Source of the DNA: Shewanella maritima | GTDB lineage: Bacteria > Pseudomonadota > Gammaproteobacteria > Enterobacterales > Shewanellaceae | DNA length: 64,000 nt | Reading direction: 5' to 3' | Assembly (NCBI RefSeq): GCF_004295345.1 | Contig: NZ_CP036200.1 | Location: 1,240,001-1,304,000, forward strand | Shown here: positions 1 through 8,857 of the stretch, in pieces | Layout of the letters: each line of letters opens with the position of its first letter | Position numbering within the stretch: position 1 is the stretch's first letter | Translations under genes and position numbers: made by a program | The notes under the pieces: model-generated | What the model was told of the DNA's origin: nothing | Seen by the model: only the letters and a program-made list of their open reading frames with translations | Databases searched by the model: none

Positions 1-305
1 TCGACATGCTGAAAATGTTGATGGAGTCGATCCCTGAAACCATGAACAATATTGAGCAGTCGTTTGCCGAGCACCAGTCTGAGCGATTACTGCAAGCCGT
101 ACATAAACTTCACGGCGCAAGCTGCTATAGCGGCGTACCAAGAACGCAAAAGCTGTGTCAGGAGATTGAATCGGCGTTAAAGCAGAAAACCCCGATTAAT
201 GACATTGAACCAGAAATACTAGAGTTACTTGACGAGTTAACTAAGGTAGAATCTGCAGCACAGCAAGTCATAGATCAATTATCGGTGGAAATCCCCAATG
301 ACTAA
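1..305 (+). CDS. barA: Hybrid sensor histidine kinase BarA, C-terminal HPt domain (partial, cut by window start)
   Basis: The reading frame is open at the left edge, so only the end of the protein is present. The visible part is a histidine phosphotransfer (HPt) domain with the motif HKLHGASCYSG; the first His of HxLHG-type motifs lies near visible residue 33 and the phosphorylatable one near 36. This matches the C-terminal domain of BarA, the inner-membrane hybrid kinase that phosphorylates the response regulator UvrY/GacA and so controls the CsrA-sequestering small RNAs. The stop codon overlaps the start of the next gene by 8 bases, implying translational coupling. The identity rests on the HPt sequence and on the neighbouring DUF416 gene; the kinase and receiver domains are outside the window. 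Confidence 0.8.
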   Translation, partial: DMLKMLMESIPETMNNIEQSFAEHQSERLLQAVHKLHGASCYSGVPRTQKLCQEIESALKQKTPINDIEPEILELLDELTKVESAAQQVIDQLSVEIPND

Positions 306-912
306 CAAGACAGGTTTTTTTAAACGTCTTAAAGCCCTTAGCCTGCCGCAAAAACAAATTTTTGCTATCGCTTTATGCCAACGTATGCTTCCTAACTACC
401 AACTGTTTAGCGAAGTGTGTGAATTTGGTAAACCACAAGTACTTAGCACAGCGCTTGAATTACTGTGGCAAAGTCAGTACGACAAAAAACTCAAGTTTAA
501 CCTTGATGTACACTTACAACGCCTTGAAGAAATCATGCCAGAGCCGGCAGATTTTGACGTTTATGGCGTCTATCCTGCTCTAGATGCCGCGGTTGCGGTT
601 TCGACCTTACTCAGCGCCATCAATGCCCAAGCTGAAGAAGATATTGTTAACATCAGCAAGCTTTCTTCAAGCACGGTTGCGCACTACATTGAAGCCATGA
701 GCGAGCAAGAGCTTGAAGGACAAAACCTAACTCACAAGCAACTCGACGACTATGTATTTGCCCACCCTATGATGGAGCAAGAAAAGCAATTGCAAGGTAT
801 GCTGCTTGATATCATTGAGCTAGAGCCTCTCAATGCCGAGTTCATTAAAGGTTTGCGCAGAGACATCATTGAGGCCGACGCCTCAAACCTCGGTATTAGC
901 AGTAAAGCTTAA
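298..912 (+). CDS. yjaG: DUF416 family protein (YjaG-like)
   Basis: A 204-residue, soluble, mostly helical acidic protein of the DUF416 family, whose E. coli member is YjaG. No catalytic motif is visible and the molecular function is not established. It begins inside the last codons of barA (8-base overlap) and ends at a clear rho-independent terminator, so it is probably the last gene of the barA transcript. The family assignment rests on overall resemblance of the N-terminal half (LPQKQIFAIALCQRMLPNY); the role remains unknown. Confidence 0.75.
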   Translation: MTNKTGFFKRLKALSLPQKQIFAIALCQRMLPNYQLFSEVCEFGKPQVLSTALELLWQSQYDKKLKFNLDVHLQRLEEIMPEPADFDVYGVYPALDAAVAVSTLLSAINAQAEEDIVNISKLSSSTVAHYIEAMSEQELEGQNLTHKQLDDYVFAHPMMEQEKQLQGMLLDIIELEPLNAEFIKGLRRDIIEADASNLGISSKA

Positions 913-947
913 TTACTGTATTAATAGCCGTTTTAATAACTCATTTC

Positions 948-976
948 AAAGCTCGCGGTCGCGAGCTTTATTTTTA
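948..976 (+). terminator. Rho-independent terminator after barA-DUF416
   Basis: A 10-bp perfect inverted repeat, AAAGCTCGCG and CGCGAGCTTT, separated by two bases and followed by TATTTTTATC. It lies 36 bases after the DUF416 stop codon. Confidence 0.85.
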
Positions 977-1053
977 TCTAAATAAAATTCAACAGCTTAA
1001 CAGTATTACCAAGTTATATAAGCATACAAGGACACATTTTTTCAGCAACCGCC

Positions 1054-1081
1054 TTTACTGTATAAAAAATCAGTATATACT
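1054..1081 (+). promoter_or_regulatory. Predicted sigma-70 promoter of recN
   Basis: A -35-like TTTACT (1054-1059) and a -10 TATACT (1076-1081) are 16 bases apart. Both hexamers overlap the two LexA boxes, which fits repression by promoter occlusion. Inferred from sequence only. Confidence 0.55.
1058..1073 (+). promoter_or_regulatory. LexA (SOS) box 1 upstream of recN
   Basis: CTGTATAAAAAATCAG fits the gammaproteobacterial LexA consensus CTGT-N8-ACAG with one mismatch (TCAG in the right half). It is flanked by TA on both sides as in the extended consensus. Confidence 0.7.
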
Positions 1082-1095
1082 GTTTATCAATACAG
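1080..1095 (+). promoter_or_regulatory. LexA (SOS) box 2 upstream of recN
   Basis: CTGTTTATCAATACAG is an exact match to CTGT-N8-ACAG. Its right end is 26 bases before the recN start. Two LexA boxes in tandem resemble the tightly repressed E. coli recN promoter. Confidence 0.88.
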
Positions 1096-1121
1096 TGGTT
1101 GAGTAAAAATAGGACAACAAG

Positions 1122-2780
1122 ATGCTTTGCCAGCTAAACATTAACAACTTTGCTATTGTGCGCTTTTTAGAATTGGATTTTAAAGCGGGCATGACCAGTA
1201 TTACTGGCGAAACCGGTGCAGGTAAGTCGATTGCGATTGACGCCCTTGGCTTGTGCCTAGGTAACCGAGTCGACACTAACTCAGTGCGCGCAGGAGCAAG
1301 CAAAACTGAAGTAAGCGCCCGCTTTACTTTAGATGATGTGCCTTTGGCAAAGCGTTGGCTAGAAGATAACGATCTCGACTTAGATGACGACTGTATTTTA
1401 CGCCGTACTATCAGCGCTGAAGGTCGCTCTCGCGCCTACATTAACGGCAATCCTGTACCTGTTACTCAGCTAAAGTCTCTAGGGCAATTATTAGTTGGCA
1501 TTCATGGCCAACACGCCCACCATGCGATGCTAAAAAGCGAGCACCAACTTACCCTGCTCGATGCCTATGCTAACCATAAAATGTTGCTTGATGCTGTAAG
1601 CAGCAGCTACCAAAGAAGTCGCCAAATTGAGCAGGAATTAAAGCAGCTTGAACAAGCTCAGCACGAGCGCCTTGCGCGTAAGCAGCTACTGCAGTATCAA
1701 GTCGAAGAGCTTGATGAATTTAACCTGGGCACGACTGAATTTATTGAGATAGAACAAGAACATAAAAAGCTTGCTAACGGCAGTGAATTGATTGAGAGCT
1801 GTCAGCACACCTTATCGCTATTAAGCGACAATGAAGAAGCAAACATCGGCTCACTGTTATACCAAAGCATCAGCCTTGCCGACAGGCTCGGCGAGTTTGA
1901 CCCAGAGTTAGCTCAAGTAAGTGAAATGCTCAATCAAGCACTTATTCAAGTTCAAGAAAGCGCCAGTGAAATTGAGTCTTACGTTAGCAATATTGAACTC
2001 GACCCGCAGCATTTTGAGTACCTGGAAAACCGCCTGTCCATGGCTATGCAACTGGCACGTAAACATCAAGTGTCAGCCGATGAACTCGCTAAGCATCACC
2101 AAGCTTTAAAAATTGAGCTTGAGGATCTCAGCAGTGATGAAACCAAGTTAGATGAAATTAAGCAGCAACTTGCACAAAGCCGAGAGGCTTACCAGCAACA
2201 TGCGAAAAAACTGAGTCAAAGCCGCACTCGCTACGCGAAAGAGCTAAACAAGCTAGTGACCCAATCAATTCAGGAGCTAAATATGCCTAAAGGCAAGTTC
2301 TGTATTGATGTCGACTTTAACGAGGACGCTATGAGCGCAATGGGCTCAGATAAAGTTGAATTCACGGTAACCACTAACCCAGGACAACCACTGCAACCTA
2401 TCGCCAAGGTAGCGTCAGGTGGTGAGCTATCACGTATAGGCTTGGGTATTCAGGTTATTACAGCGAAAAAAGTCTCTACACCGACACTGATTTTCGACGA
2501 GGTTGATGTGGGTATCTCAGGCCCAACTGCAGCGGTAGTCGGCAAAATGCTACGCTCACTTGGTGAGTCCACCCAAGTATTTTGTGTGACCCATCTGCCG
2601 CAAGTAGCTGGCAATGGCCATCAACACATGTACGTTAATAAATTCAATAAAGGCGGCAAAACCGAAACCATGATGACGCCGCTCAATAAAGACCAAAGGG
2701 TTAATGAGCTAGCACGACTGTTAGGTGGCGATATCATCACAGAAAACACTCTTGCCAATGCTAAAGAGCTGCTGCAGTAG
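1122..2780 (+). CDS. recN: DNA repair protein RecN
   Basis: An SMC-like ATPase of recombinational double-strand-break repair. The Walker A motif GETGAGKS is at residues 29-36, followed by a long central coiled coil (about 150-380). The ABC signature (ASGGELSR) lies near residue 430 and Walker B with the D-loop (LIFDEVDVGISG) near 457. At 552 residues it is essentially the length of E. coli RecN (553). The start is supported by AGGA at 1111-1114. Expression is predicted to be SOS-controlled because two LexA boxes overlap the promoter. It stands alone between terminators, convergent with pgpA. Confidence 0.97.
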   Translation: MLCQLNINNFAIVRFLELDFKAGMTSITGETGAGKSIAIDALGLCLGNRVDTNSVRAGASKTEVSARFTLDDVPLAKRWLEDNDLDLDDDCILRRTISAEGRSRAYINGNPVPVTQLKSLGQLLVGIHGQHAHHAMLKSEHQLTLLDAYANHKMLLDAVSSSYQRSRQIEQELKQLEQAQHERLARKQLLQYQVEELDEFNLGTTEFIEIEQEHKKLANGSELIESCQHTLSLLSDNEEANIGSLLYQSISLADRLGEFDPELAQVSEMLNQALIQVQESASEIESYVSNIELDPQHFEYLENRLSMAMQLARKHQVSADELAKHHQALKIELEDLSSDETKLDEIKQQLAQSREAYQQHAKKLSQSRTRYAKELNKLVTQSIQELNMPKGKFCIDVDFNEDAMSAMGSDKVEFTVTTNPGQPLQPIAKVASGGELSRIGLGIQVITAKKVSTPTLIFDEVDVGISGPTAAVVGKMLRSLGESTQVFCVTHLPQVAGNGHQHMYVNKFNKGGKTETMMTPLNKDQRVNELARLLGGDIITENTLANAKELLQ

Positions 2781-3052
2781 TATCTATCGTTGATATAGAT
2801 TGGCGCACAAGCTTCACAGCTTAATACATGCGTCTAAGTTAAACACCGTGAGAATAAACATCGGCAAGATAGGCTCTTTGTAGATTAGCCCTTTGAAGAT
2901 AAACACTTATAAGGAGGGTGTTTACATAAAAGGGTTTAGGTACCAGACGGTTAACAGGTTGGCTTTCAGATAGTTAGCGCTCTTAAACTGATGACCATTA
3001 GAATGGTTATATAATCAATGGCTAAGACCTGTTCCTAGCATAAACAAGGTAT
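2781..3052. other. Intergenic region between recN and pgpA, no gene seen
   Basis: About 270 bases between convergent genes. No credible open frame with a ribosome-binding site is visible on either strand. It contains a short imperfect hairpin (AAACAC at about 2902 with GTGTTT at about 2920) and otherwise no recognisable structure. Confidence 0.5.
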
Positions 3053-3082
3053 TAAAAAGGCATTAAGTATCCACTTAATGCC
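3053..3082 (-). terminator. Rho-independent terminator of the pgpA end of the operon
   Basis: A perfect 10-bp inverted repeat, GGCATTAAGT and ACTTAATGCC (3059-3068 and 3073-3082), with an ATCC loop. On the minus strand it is followed by TTTTTAAT. It lies 43 bases past the pgpA stop codon, and the opposite orientation may also stop recN transcripts. Confidence 0.75.
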
Positions 3083-3125
3083 CATTAGTTTTATCGATGC
3101 GACTTAATAGAGCGGCGGTATTAGC

Positions 3126-3620
3126 TTAAGCTAAAAAGTAAGCTAACCCTTGCAAGCAAATCAGGGCAAATACTCCAGCCAACACGTCATCAATCATAAT
3201 ACCAAAGCCACCATCAACCTTGGCATCTAACCACTTAATTGGCCACGGCTTGATAATGTCGAAAAAGCGAAATAGACCAAAGCCTACTAGCAGCCATATC
3301 CAGCCCGCTGGCGCCGCGATAAAGGTGATTAGTAAACCTGCCACTTCATCCCATACAATCGCCCCATGATCATGCACCTGCATATCTTTAGCGGCTTTAT
3401 CACAGATATAAATACCAGCGATGATGCTCACTAAGGTTAACGCAAGATAAATAGGTAAGCTAAGTGGCGCCATTAACAAATATAGTGGGATAGCAGCCAA
3501 AGTACCGAAAGTGCCGGGCGCTTTAGCAGCTAAACCGCTACCAAAGCCTAGCGCTAAAAAGTGAATTGGGTTAGCAAGCGATAAACGCTTAACTGCAGGG
3601 TCTTGAGATAGAAATTTCAT
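3126..3620 (-). CDS. pgpA: Phosphatidylglycerophosphatase A
   Basis: An inner-membrane enzyme that dephosphorylates phosphatidylglycerol phosphate in phospholipid synthesis. It has 164 residues with at least three hydrophobic segments. The family signatures are visible: an N-terminal FGSGLAAKAPGTFGT and a central DHGAIVWDEVAG carrying acidic metal-binding residues, then RFFDIIKPWPI and DGGFGIMIDD. The start codon shares one base with the thiL stop (TAATG), so translation is coupled to thiL, the arrangement also found in other gammaproteobacteria. Confidence 0.95.
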   Translation of the reverse strand: MKFLSQDPAVKRLSLANPIHFLALGFGSGLAAKAPGTFGTLAAIPLYLLMAPLSLPIYLALTLVSIIAGIYICDKAAKDMQVHDHGAIVWDEVAGLLITFIAAPAGWIWLLVGFGLFRFFDIIKPWPIKWLDAKVDGGFGIMIDDVLAGVFALICLQGLAYFLA

Positions 3621-4576
3621 TAAAAGTGTTCAAAGCCGTTTTGTTCAATCTGGTAAGGCTGGCCATCTTGTACCAACTTAAGCTTATCACCCGGGCAGAT
3701 TTGACCAATTTTGACAAACTTAACCCCGGCATGAAGTAAAGCGGTATCAATGGCGCCGCGCTGAGCCTCAGGTACAGTAAATAGTAACTCGTAATCTTCA
3801 CCGCCGGTTAATGCATAGCTTAACGCCTTGTCTTTATCGACACTCTCAAGCATTGAAGTTGATAGCGGAATAGCATCGACATCAATAATTGCGCCCACAG
3901 AGGATGCTTTTAAAATATGCTGAATATCTGAGATTAAGCCGTCAGACAGGTCAATTGCACTGGATGCTAATGAGCGCAGCGCTTGACCTGCAAGTACGCG
4001 AGGTGTTGGATTGTAATGACGGTTAATCAAGTAGCCTTTGTAATCAGAGCTAACCTCCTGCTTACCAAGCAAGATATCTAAACCTAATGCCGAGTCGCCT
4101 AGGGTGCCTGTAACATAAATCCAGTCGCCATTGTTTGCACCAGCGCGAGTAAGCGCTTTACCGTGCGGTACTTGACCATGAATTGTCACTGTAATCGACA
4201 ATGGACCGCGAGTAGTATCACCACCCACCAGCGATACACCATAGTACTCAGCAGCTTCAAATAACCCCTGACTAAACTGAGTCAGCCATTCTTCATTAAC
4301 TTCAGGCATGGTTAACGCAAGCGTCATCCAGGCAGGCTCGGCCCCCATGGAAGCAAGGTCTGATAAGTTTACTGCTAGAGATTTATAGCCTAGAGCACTG
4401 GCTGGTATTTCAGACAAGAAATGAACATTCTCGACTAAAGTATCGCATGAGATCGCCAGCGATTTACCTTCAGCAGGTAACACGATAGCGCAATCGTCAC
4501 CAATACCAAGCTCAACATCTCGCCTGTTTAAACCATGGTCACGAAAGTAATGTTCAATTAATTGGAATTCTTTCAC
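3620..4576 (-). CDS. thiL: Thiamine-monophosphate kinase
   Basis: Phosphorylates thiamine monophosphate to the cofactor thiamine pyrophosphate with ATP. It has 318 residues and the AIR-synthase/ThiL fold. N-terminal GIGDDCAI and the later DLASMGA, GGDTTRG and DLSDGL motifs supply the Mg-ATP and substrate acidic residues. It starts with GTG; no strong ribosome-binding site is visible, so the start is less certain than the rest. It follows nusB after a hairpin with a UUCG loop and overlaps pgpA by one base. Confidence 0.95.
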   Translation of the reverse strand: MKEFQLIEHYFRDHGLNRRDVELGIGDDCAIVLPAEGKSLAISCDTLVENVHFLSEIPASALGYKSLAVNLSDLASMGAEPAWMTLALTMPEVNEEWLTQFSQGLFEAAEYYGVSLVGGDTTRGPLSITVTIHGQVPHGKALTRAGANNGDWIYVTGTLGDSALGLDILLGKQEVSSDYKGYLINRHYNPTPRVLAGQALRSLASSAIDLSDGLISDIQHILKASSVGAIIDVDAIPLSTSMLESVDKDKALSYALTGGEDYELLFTVPEAQRGAIDTALLHAGVKFVKIGQICPGDKLKLVQDGQPYQIEQNGFEHF

Positions 4577-4642
4577 AGTGGTTGTTTGCGCTTACGCGCT
4601 ACCTTGTTTGCACCTTGAATACGCCTAGCAAGCAACAAATGA

Positions 4643-4668
4643 AAAACGGCATCCGAAGATACCGTTTT
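4643..4668 (-). terminator. UUCG-capped hairpin between nusB and thiL
   Basis: Read on the minus strand, the 11-bp stem AAAACGGTATC/GATGCCGTTTT (one G-U pair) is closed by a TTCG tetraloop. The trailing U run is part of the stem, so it may be a partial terminator or an RNA-stabilising hairpin that lowers thiL-pgpA expression relative to nusB. Confidence 0.6.
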
Positions 4669-4673
4669 CAGTG

Positions 4674-5078
4674 TTACTTTTGCTTGACTAACTTATCCAG
4701 CAATCCGTTAACGAACTTGTGGCTATCGTCAGCACCAAATGCTTTCGCTAGCTCAATTGCTTCATTAATTGCCACTTTAAATGGCACATCGTCACGGTAG
4801 GTTAGTTCATACGCAGCTAGGCGAACAATAGCCTTCTCTACTGGAGAAACGTCATCAAATTCACGGTCTAAATGAGGTACAAGACGCTCATCAATTTGTG
4901 CAGTTTTAGACGCTACGCCCGCCAGTAACTCACGGAAGTAAGCAAGGTCAACGCCATCTGTCTTCTGTTCAGTTAAAAACTCATGTTCAACATCAGCAAC
5001 ATTGTTTTGGCTAAGCTGCCATGAATAAATAGCTTGAACAGCTAAACGACGTGCCTTACGGCGCTCTGAAGGCTTCAT
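4674..5078 (-). CDS. nusB: Transcription antitermination protein NusB
   Basis: A small all-helical RNA-binding protein that, with NusE (S10), binds boxA in rRNA leaders and supports processive antitermination. It has 134 residues with typical family sequence: [15 protein letters not shown] at the N-terminus, and [16 protein letters not shown] followed by [12 protein letters not shown] at the C-terminus. It lies 11 bases after ribH, the common ribH-nusB pairing, and AGGAAA precedes the ATG. Confidence 0.97.
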   Translation of the reverse strand: MKPSERRKARRLAVQAIYSWQLSQNNVADVEHEFLTEQKTDGVDLAYFRELLAGVASKTAQIDERLVPHLDREFDDVSPVEKAIVRLAAYELTYRDDVPFKVAINEAIELAKAFGADDSHKFVNGLLDKLVKQK

Positions 5079-5089
5079 TAAATTTCCTA

Positions 5090-5569
5090 CTATACCAACT
5101 GTTGTTCTAGATCTTGCAGCACATTAACCATTTCTAGCATGCCAAGTGCAGCTTCACCGCCCTTGTTACCAGCTTTAGTACCAGAGCGCTCAATCGCTTG
5201 CTCGATGGTATCAGTTGTTAATACGCCAAATGAAACTGGAATATCGTATTCAAGTGCCACTTGAGCTAGGCCTTTGTTACACTCGCCAGCCACCATATCA
5301 AAGTGTGGAGTGCCACCGCGGATAACCGCACCTAGAGAGATAATTCCGTCAAACTTACCGCTAGCAGCCACACGGCGTGCAGCAAGTGGAAGTTCTACTG
5401 CGCCTGGTACACGTACAATAGTAATGTTTTCATCTTGTACCTGACCAAAACGCTTAAGTGTGTCTAATGCACCTTCAAGCAGGCTTTCAACAACAAAAGA
5501 GTTGAAACGCGATACAACAATCGCCACTTTGGCATTTTTCGCTTCGATATTACCTTGAACTACGTTCAT
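5090..5569 (-). CDS. ribH: 6,7-dimethyl-8-ribityllumazine synthase
   Basis: Condenses 5-amino-6-ribitylaminouracil with 3,4-dihydroxy-2-butanone 4-phosphate to give the direct riboflavin precursor; forms an icosahedral or pentameric assembly. It has 159 residues. Visible motifs are [17 protein letters not shown] (substrate site), [23 protein letters not shown] and FGVLTTDT. It is immediately upstream of nusB (11 bases) and 122 bases after ribBX. This gene is called ribE in the E. coli nomenclature. Confidence 0.96.
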   Translation of the reverse strand: MNVVQGNIEAKNAKVAIVVSRFNSFVVESLLEGALDTLKRFGQVQDENITIVRVPGAVELPLAARRVAASGKFDGIISLGAVIRGGTPHFDMVAGECNKGLAQVALEYDIPVSFGVLTTDTIEQAIERSGTKAGNKGGEAALGMLEMVNVLQDLEQQLV

Positions 5570-5676
5570 TCTTATCTTACCTAATTTAGCTAAAGCACCC
5601 AGCTCGGGTGAAAGAGGCGCTATGATACCATAGCCACCCTTGTTGAGCGCAATGTAATTAATGAAATTGTTAAATA

Positions 5677-5695
5677 GTAAGCTGTAAAAGCTTAC
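5677..5695 (-). other. Hairpin overlapping the ribBX stop codon
   Basis: GTAAGCT and AGCTTAC form a perfect 7-bp stem around a 5-base loop. On the minus strand it is followed by ATTTAAC, not a proper U tract, so attenuation or mRNA protection is more likely than full termination. Confidence 0.4.
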
Positions 5696-6795
5696 TCAGA
5701 TATATACTCTGTTACTTCTAACCCAAAACCTGATAACGAATGATACTGTTTTGGTGAGCTAAGTAGGCGCATAGTGCTCACACCTACATTAGCTAGAATT
5801 TGTGAGCCAACACCAACACGGCGTGACGTACCTTGCCACTTAGCAGGTGCAGCAGCTTCGCCTTTGTCTTCAGCTTCAAACGCTTTGACTTTGGCAAGAA
5901 TATCACTGCTATGCTCTTGATTGCCCAGCAATACCATCACACCACCTTCAGTTGCAATGCGCTCCATGGCTTTCTCTAGTGGCCAGCTACGCTGCTGATC
6001 ACGCTCAGAATGCAATAGGTCATTAAAGGTGTTTTGTAGATGCACGCGCACTAGGCAGTTTTCAGTCACATCGCCTTTAAGTAGCGCATAATGCAATTGG
6101 TTGTCGATGGTGTCGCGGAAGGTCACGAGGTCAAAATCACCAAAGCGTGTTGGTAGCTTACACTGGGCTTCACGCACCACTGTGGTTTCTTTGTTGTTAC
6201 GGTACTCGATTAAATCGGCAATGGTGCCCATTTTAATACCGTGCTTTTCGCTGAATACTTCAAGGTCTGGCATGCGCGCCATGGTGCCGTCTTCGTTAAG
6301 AATTTCGACAATCACGCCTGAAGGTTCAAAACCAGCTAAACGCGCTAGGTCGCAACCGGCTTCAGTATGGCCTGCACGGGTTAACACGCCGCCATCTTGC
6401 GCCATTAACGGGAAGATGTGCCCTGGCTGAACAAGATCGGCAGCTTTGGCATCTTTAGCTACCGCCGCTTGCACTGTCACCGCGCGGTCATGGGCAGAAA
6501 TACCTGTCGTCACGCCTTCAGCGGCTTCAATAGATACCGTGAAGTTAGTTGAAAACTGTGCGTTATTATTGGTTACCATTAACGGCAGATTTAGCTGCTG
6601 ACAACGCTCTTTGGTCATGGTCTGGCAAATCAACCCTCGGCCATAAGTCGCCATAAAGTTGATTGCTGCAGGAGTAACACATTCAGACGCCATAATGAGG
6701 TCGCCTTCATTCTCCCTGTCTTCATCATCCATCAAGATAACCATCTTACCCTGACGAATATCTTCGATGATTTCTTCTATGCTGTGTAACGCCAT
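5692..6795 (-). CDS. ribBX: 3,4-dihydroxy-2-butanone 4-phosphate synthase with degenerate GTP-cyclohydrolase II domain (RibBX type)
   Basis: The N-terminal ~200 residues form a full RibB domain that makes 3,4-dihydroxy-2-butanone 4-phosphate from ribulose 5-phosphate. [11 protein letters not shown] near residues 23-33 and [16 protein letters not shown] near 140-155 carry the metal and substrate residues. The C-terminal ~160 residues resemble RibA (GTP cyclohydrolase II), but where RibA has the zinc motif C-x10-C-x-C this protein reads [20 protein letters not shown], without any of the three cysteines. A RibB fused to an inactive RibA-like domain is known in many Proteobacteria, including Shewanella, as RibBX; GTP cyclohydrolase II would then be encoded elsewhere. 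AAAGG precedes the ATG. Confidence 0.93.
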   Translation of the reverse strand: MALHSIEEIIEDIRQGKMVILMDDEDRENEGDLIMASECVTPAAINFMATYGRGLICQTMTKERCQQLNLPLMVTNNNAQFSTNFTVSIEAAEGVTTGISAHDRAVTVQAAVAKDAKAADLVQPGHIFPLMAQDGGVLTRAGHTEAGCDLARLAGFEPSGVIVEILNEDGTMARMPDLEVFSEKHGIKMGTIADLIEYRNNKETTVVREAQCKLPTRFGDFDLVTFRDTIDNQLHYALLKGDVTENCLVRVHLQNTFNDLLHSERDQQRSWPLEKAMERIATEGGVMVLLGNQEHSSDILAKVKAFEAEDKGEAAAPAKWQGTSRRVGVGSQILANVGVSTMRLLSSPKQYHSLSGFGLEVTEYISE

Positions 6796-6952
6796 ATAAA
6801 AACCTTTTTGCTAGTCGCTCGTTTTAGAGTTGTTGTCTCTATTATTGTCACCCGAACCATTTTAATACCAATCGGCATCAGGCTCAGGCGTTTGATTTAT
6901 TCTGTATCTTTGCCGCAAACTTCGGCTTTTCTCTTGCTAAGCGGCGCTTGAG

Positions 6953-7615
6953 CTAGCGCATGAAACCTGACTTTGCCAGCAGCTCCATGGTTACACCTGA
7001 GTGTTCGCCTGCATCTTTAGCTGCACTAGGGTCCATCAACCTTTCAAGATAGCGGGCAATTAAGTCCACCTCTATGTTGACGCTATCCCCAGCTTTCATG
7101 CTAGTTAACGTGGTTTCGGCTGCGGTGTGCGGCACGATAGTGAGGCGGAATTTACTGCCATCAACTTCATTCACCGTTAAGCTCACACCATCAATGGTAA
7201 TTGAGCCTTTATGGGCGATATAACGCGCTAACTCTTTTGGCGCATCAAGCCAAAACTCAATTGCTTGACCACGCATGTCACGCTTAACCACTTTGGCGAT
7301 GCCGTCAACATGACCGCTTACCATATGCCCACCAAGACGCGTATTAGCCGTGACAGCTTTTTCAAGATTGACCTTTTGACCAACTTGATAGTTTGCAAAA
7401 CCCGTAAGCGCCACTGTTTCAGCAGACACGTCTGCCACATAACCATTTGCTAAGCACTCAACTACGGTTAAACACACACCATTAGTAGCAATACTGTCAC
7501 CTAGCTTTACATCACCAAGATCTAACTTACCGCTATCAACCGTCAAACGGATATCATTACTTTGGCGCTCAATCTTAGTTAAGGTACCAAGGGCTTCAAT
7601 TATCCCTGTAAACAT
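6953..7615 (-). CDS. ribE: Riboflavin synthase, alpha chain
   Basis: Dismutates two molecules of 6,7-dimethyl-8-ribityllumazine into riboflavin and 5-amino-6-ribitylaminouracil. It has 220 residues in two repeated lumazine-binding barrels. The first starts MFTGIIEALGTL with NGVCLTV near 45; the second has the matching DGVSLTVNEV near 145 and GHMVSGHVDG between them. It starts 39 bases after ribD. The symbol follows the ribD-ribE-ribBA-ribH convention; E. coli calls the orthologue ribC. Confidence 0.96.
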   Translation of the reverse strand: MFTGIIEALGTLTKIERQSNDIRLTVDSGKLDLGDVKLGDSIATNGVCLTVVECLANGYVADVSAETVALTGFANYQVGQKVNLEKAVTANTRLGGHMVSGHVDGIAKVVKRDMRGQAIEFWLDAPKELARYIAHKGSITIDGVSLTVNEVDGSKFRLTIVPHTAAETTLTSMKAGDSVNIEVDLIARYLERLMDPSAAKDAGEHSGVTMELLAKSGFMR

Positions 7616-7654
7616 ATGCTCTCGCTTTGAAAAATTATTCTATAAACTCGGTTT

Positions 7655-8809
7655 CTAATTAGTTTGCTCGTTGCCAGTCATGCGCAGCACTATCTTGGTG
7701 TCTTGCCCTACCCTTGTTTGCTCAACAACTTCTCCAACAGGAAGCTGATCCATTTGTAAATAGTCAGGTAAGTTAAGCATATTTCTGCCCTGGCTTCCGA
7801 GGATTTTCGGCGCCTGATATATCACCAACTCGTCCACTAATTTTTGCGCCACAAAACTGCCGCTCAACGTGGCGCCAGCCTCAACAAACACCGAGTTACA
7901 AGATTCGCCCAAATGTACTAAAACTTGTTGCAAGTTAATGCGACCTTTATCATCTAAATCCGCCTTGAAAACAGAGACATGTGATGGAAGTTGGCTTTTT
8001 ACTAATTCAGGGTAAGGTTTTGTAGTCACCAGCAAGATGGGGGAGTCGATTGCAAACAACCGATATTCTGCCGTTAAGCTCGCGTGGGTGTCTAGCACAA
8101 CCCTAAGCGGTTGGTGAATCTGTGTTTCATGAAGGGAATTTTTAAGGCTACCTAACTCGTCATAACGCACATTGAGACTTGGATCATCCATAGTGACAGT
8201 GTTGACGCCTGTTATAAGCGCGCAGTGCTGAGCACGCAGGCGCTGCACATCTTGCCGAGCTTTTGGGCCAGTGATCCATTTAGACACACCATTACTCAAT
8301 GCAGTTTTGCCATCTAAACTGGTGGCAACCTTAACTGTCACCCAAGGCAAGCTCGTTTTCATGCGCTTCATAAAGCTGCGGTTTATTGCATAAGCCTGTG
8401 CTTCAAACAAGCCCACATCAACTCGAATGCCCGCTTGTTCAAGCATATTGATGCCGCGACCTGCAACTTGTGGATTGGGATCTAATACTGCAACAACCAC
8501 TCTGGCGACTTTTGCATTAATTAAGGCCTCGGCGCATGGCGGCGTGCGCCCATAATGGCTACAAGGTTCAAGGGTGACATACGCCGTCGCGCCCTGCGCG
8601 CTAACTTGCTGTTGTTTAAGAGTGTTGAGCGCATTCGCTTCGGCGTGGCCTTGCCCTGCCACCTTGTGATAATCCTCGGTAATAATAGTGTTGCCTTTGG
8701 TTATCACACAGCCAACACAAGGGTTTGGGCGAGTGGTATAGCGACCGCGCTCAGCAAGCTGCATAGCACGGGTCATCATTTGCATGTCGAATGTCGACCA
8801 AGTGGGCAT
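7655..8809 (-). CDS. ribD: Bifunctional riboflavin deaminase/reductase RibD
   Basis: Carries out the second and third steps of riboflavin synthesis. The N-terminal zinc deaminase domain (to about residue 150) shows the cytidine-deaminase-like HAE motif (GQGHAEAN) and PCSHYGRTPPC. The C-terminal NADPH-dependent reductase domain has VKVATSLDGKTAL and EAGATLSGSF. At 384 residues it has the usual length. AGGACG precedes the chosen ATG. It follows nrdR by 48 bases in the conserved nrdR-ribD arrangement. Confidence 0.96.
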   Translation of the reverse strand: MPTWSTFDMQMMTRAMQLAERGRYTTRPNPCVGCVITKGNTIITEDYHKVAGQGHAEANALNTLKQQQVSAQGATAYVTLEPCSHYGRTPPCAEALINAKVARVVVAVLDPNPQVAGRGINMLEQAGIRVDVGLFEAQAYAINRSFMKRMKTSLPWVTVKVATSLDGKTALSNGVSKWITGPKARQDVQRLRAQHCALITGVNTVTMDDPSLNVRYDELGSLKNSLHETQIHQPLRVVLDTHASLTAEYRLFAIDSPILLVTTKPYPELVKSQLPSHVSVFKADLDDKGRINLQQVLVHLGESCNSVFVEAGATLSGSFVAQKLVDELVIYQAPKILGSQGRNMLNLPDYLQMDQLPVGEVVEQTRVGQDTKIVLRMTGNEQTN

Positions 8810-8857
8810 TGAACGTCCTAGTAACTATATTAAGAAGAGATTATTCTTGTGCCGGCA

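Noticed and set aside
5570..6952. FMN riboswitch (RFN element) in the rib operon
   Set aside because: I looked on the minus strand before ribH, ribBX and ribE for the conserved AGGGTG...CCGACCGGCGGT pattern and did not find it. A covariance search would be decisive.
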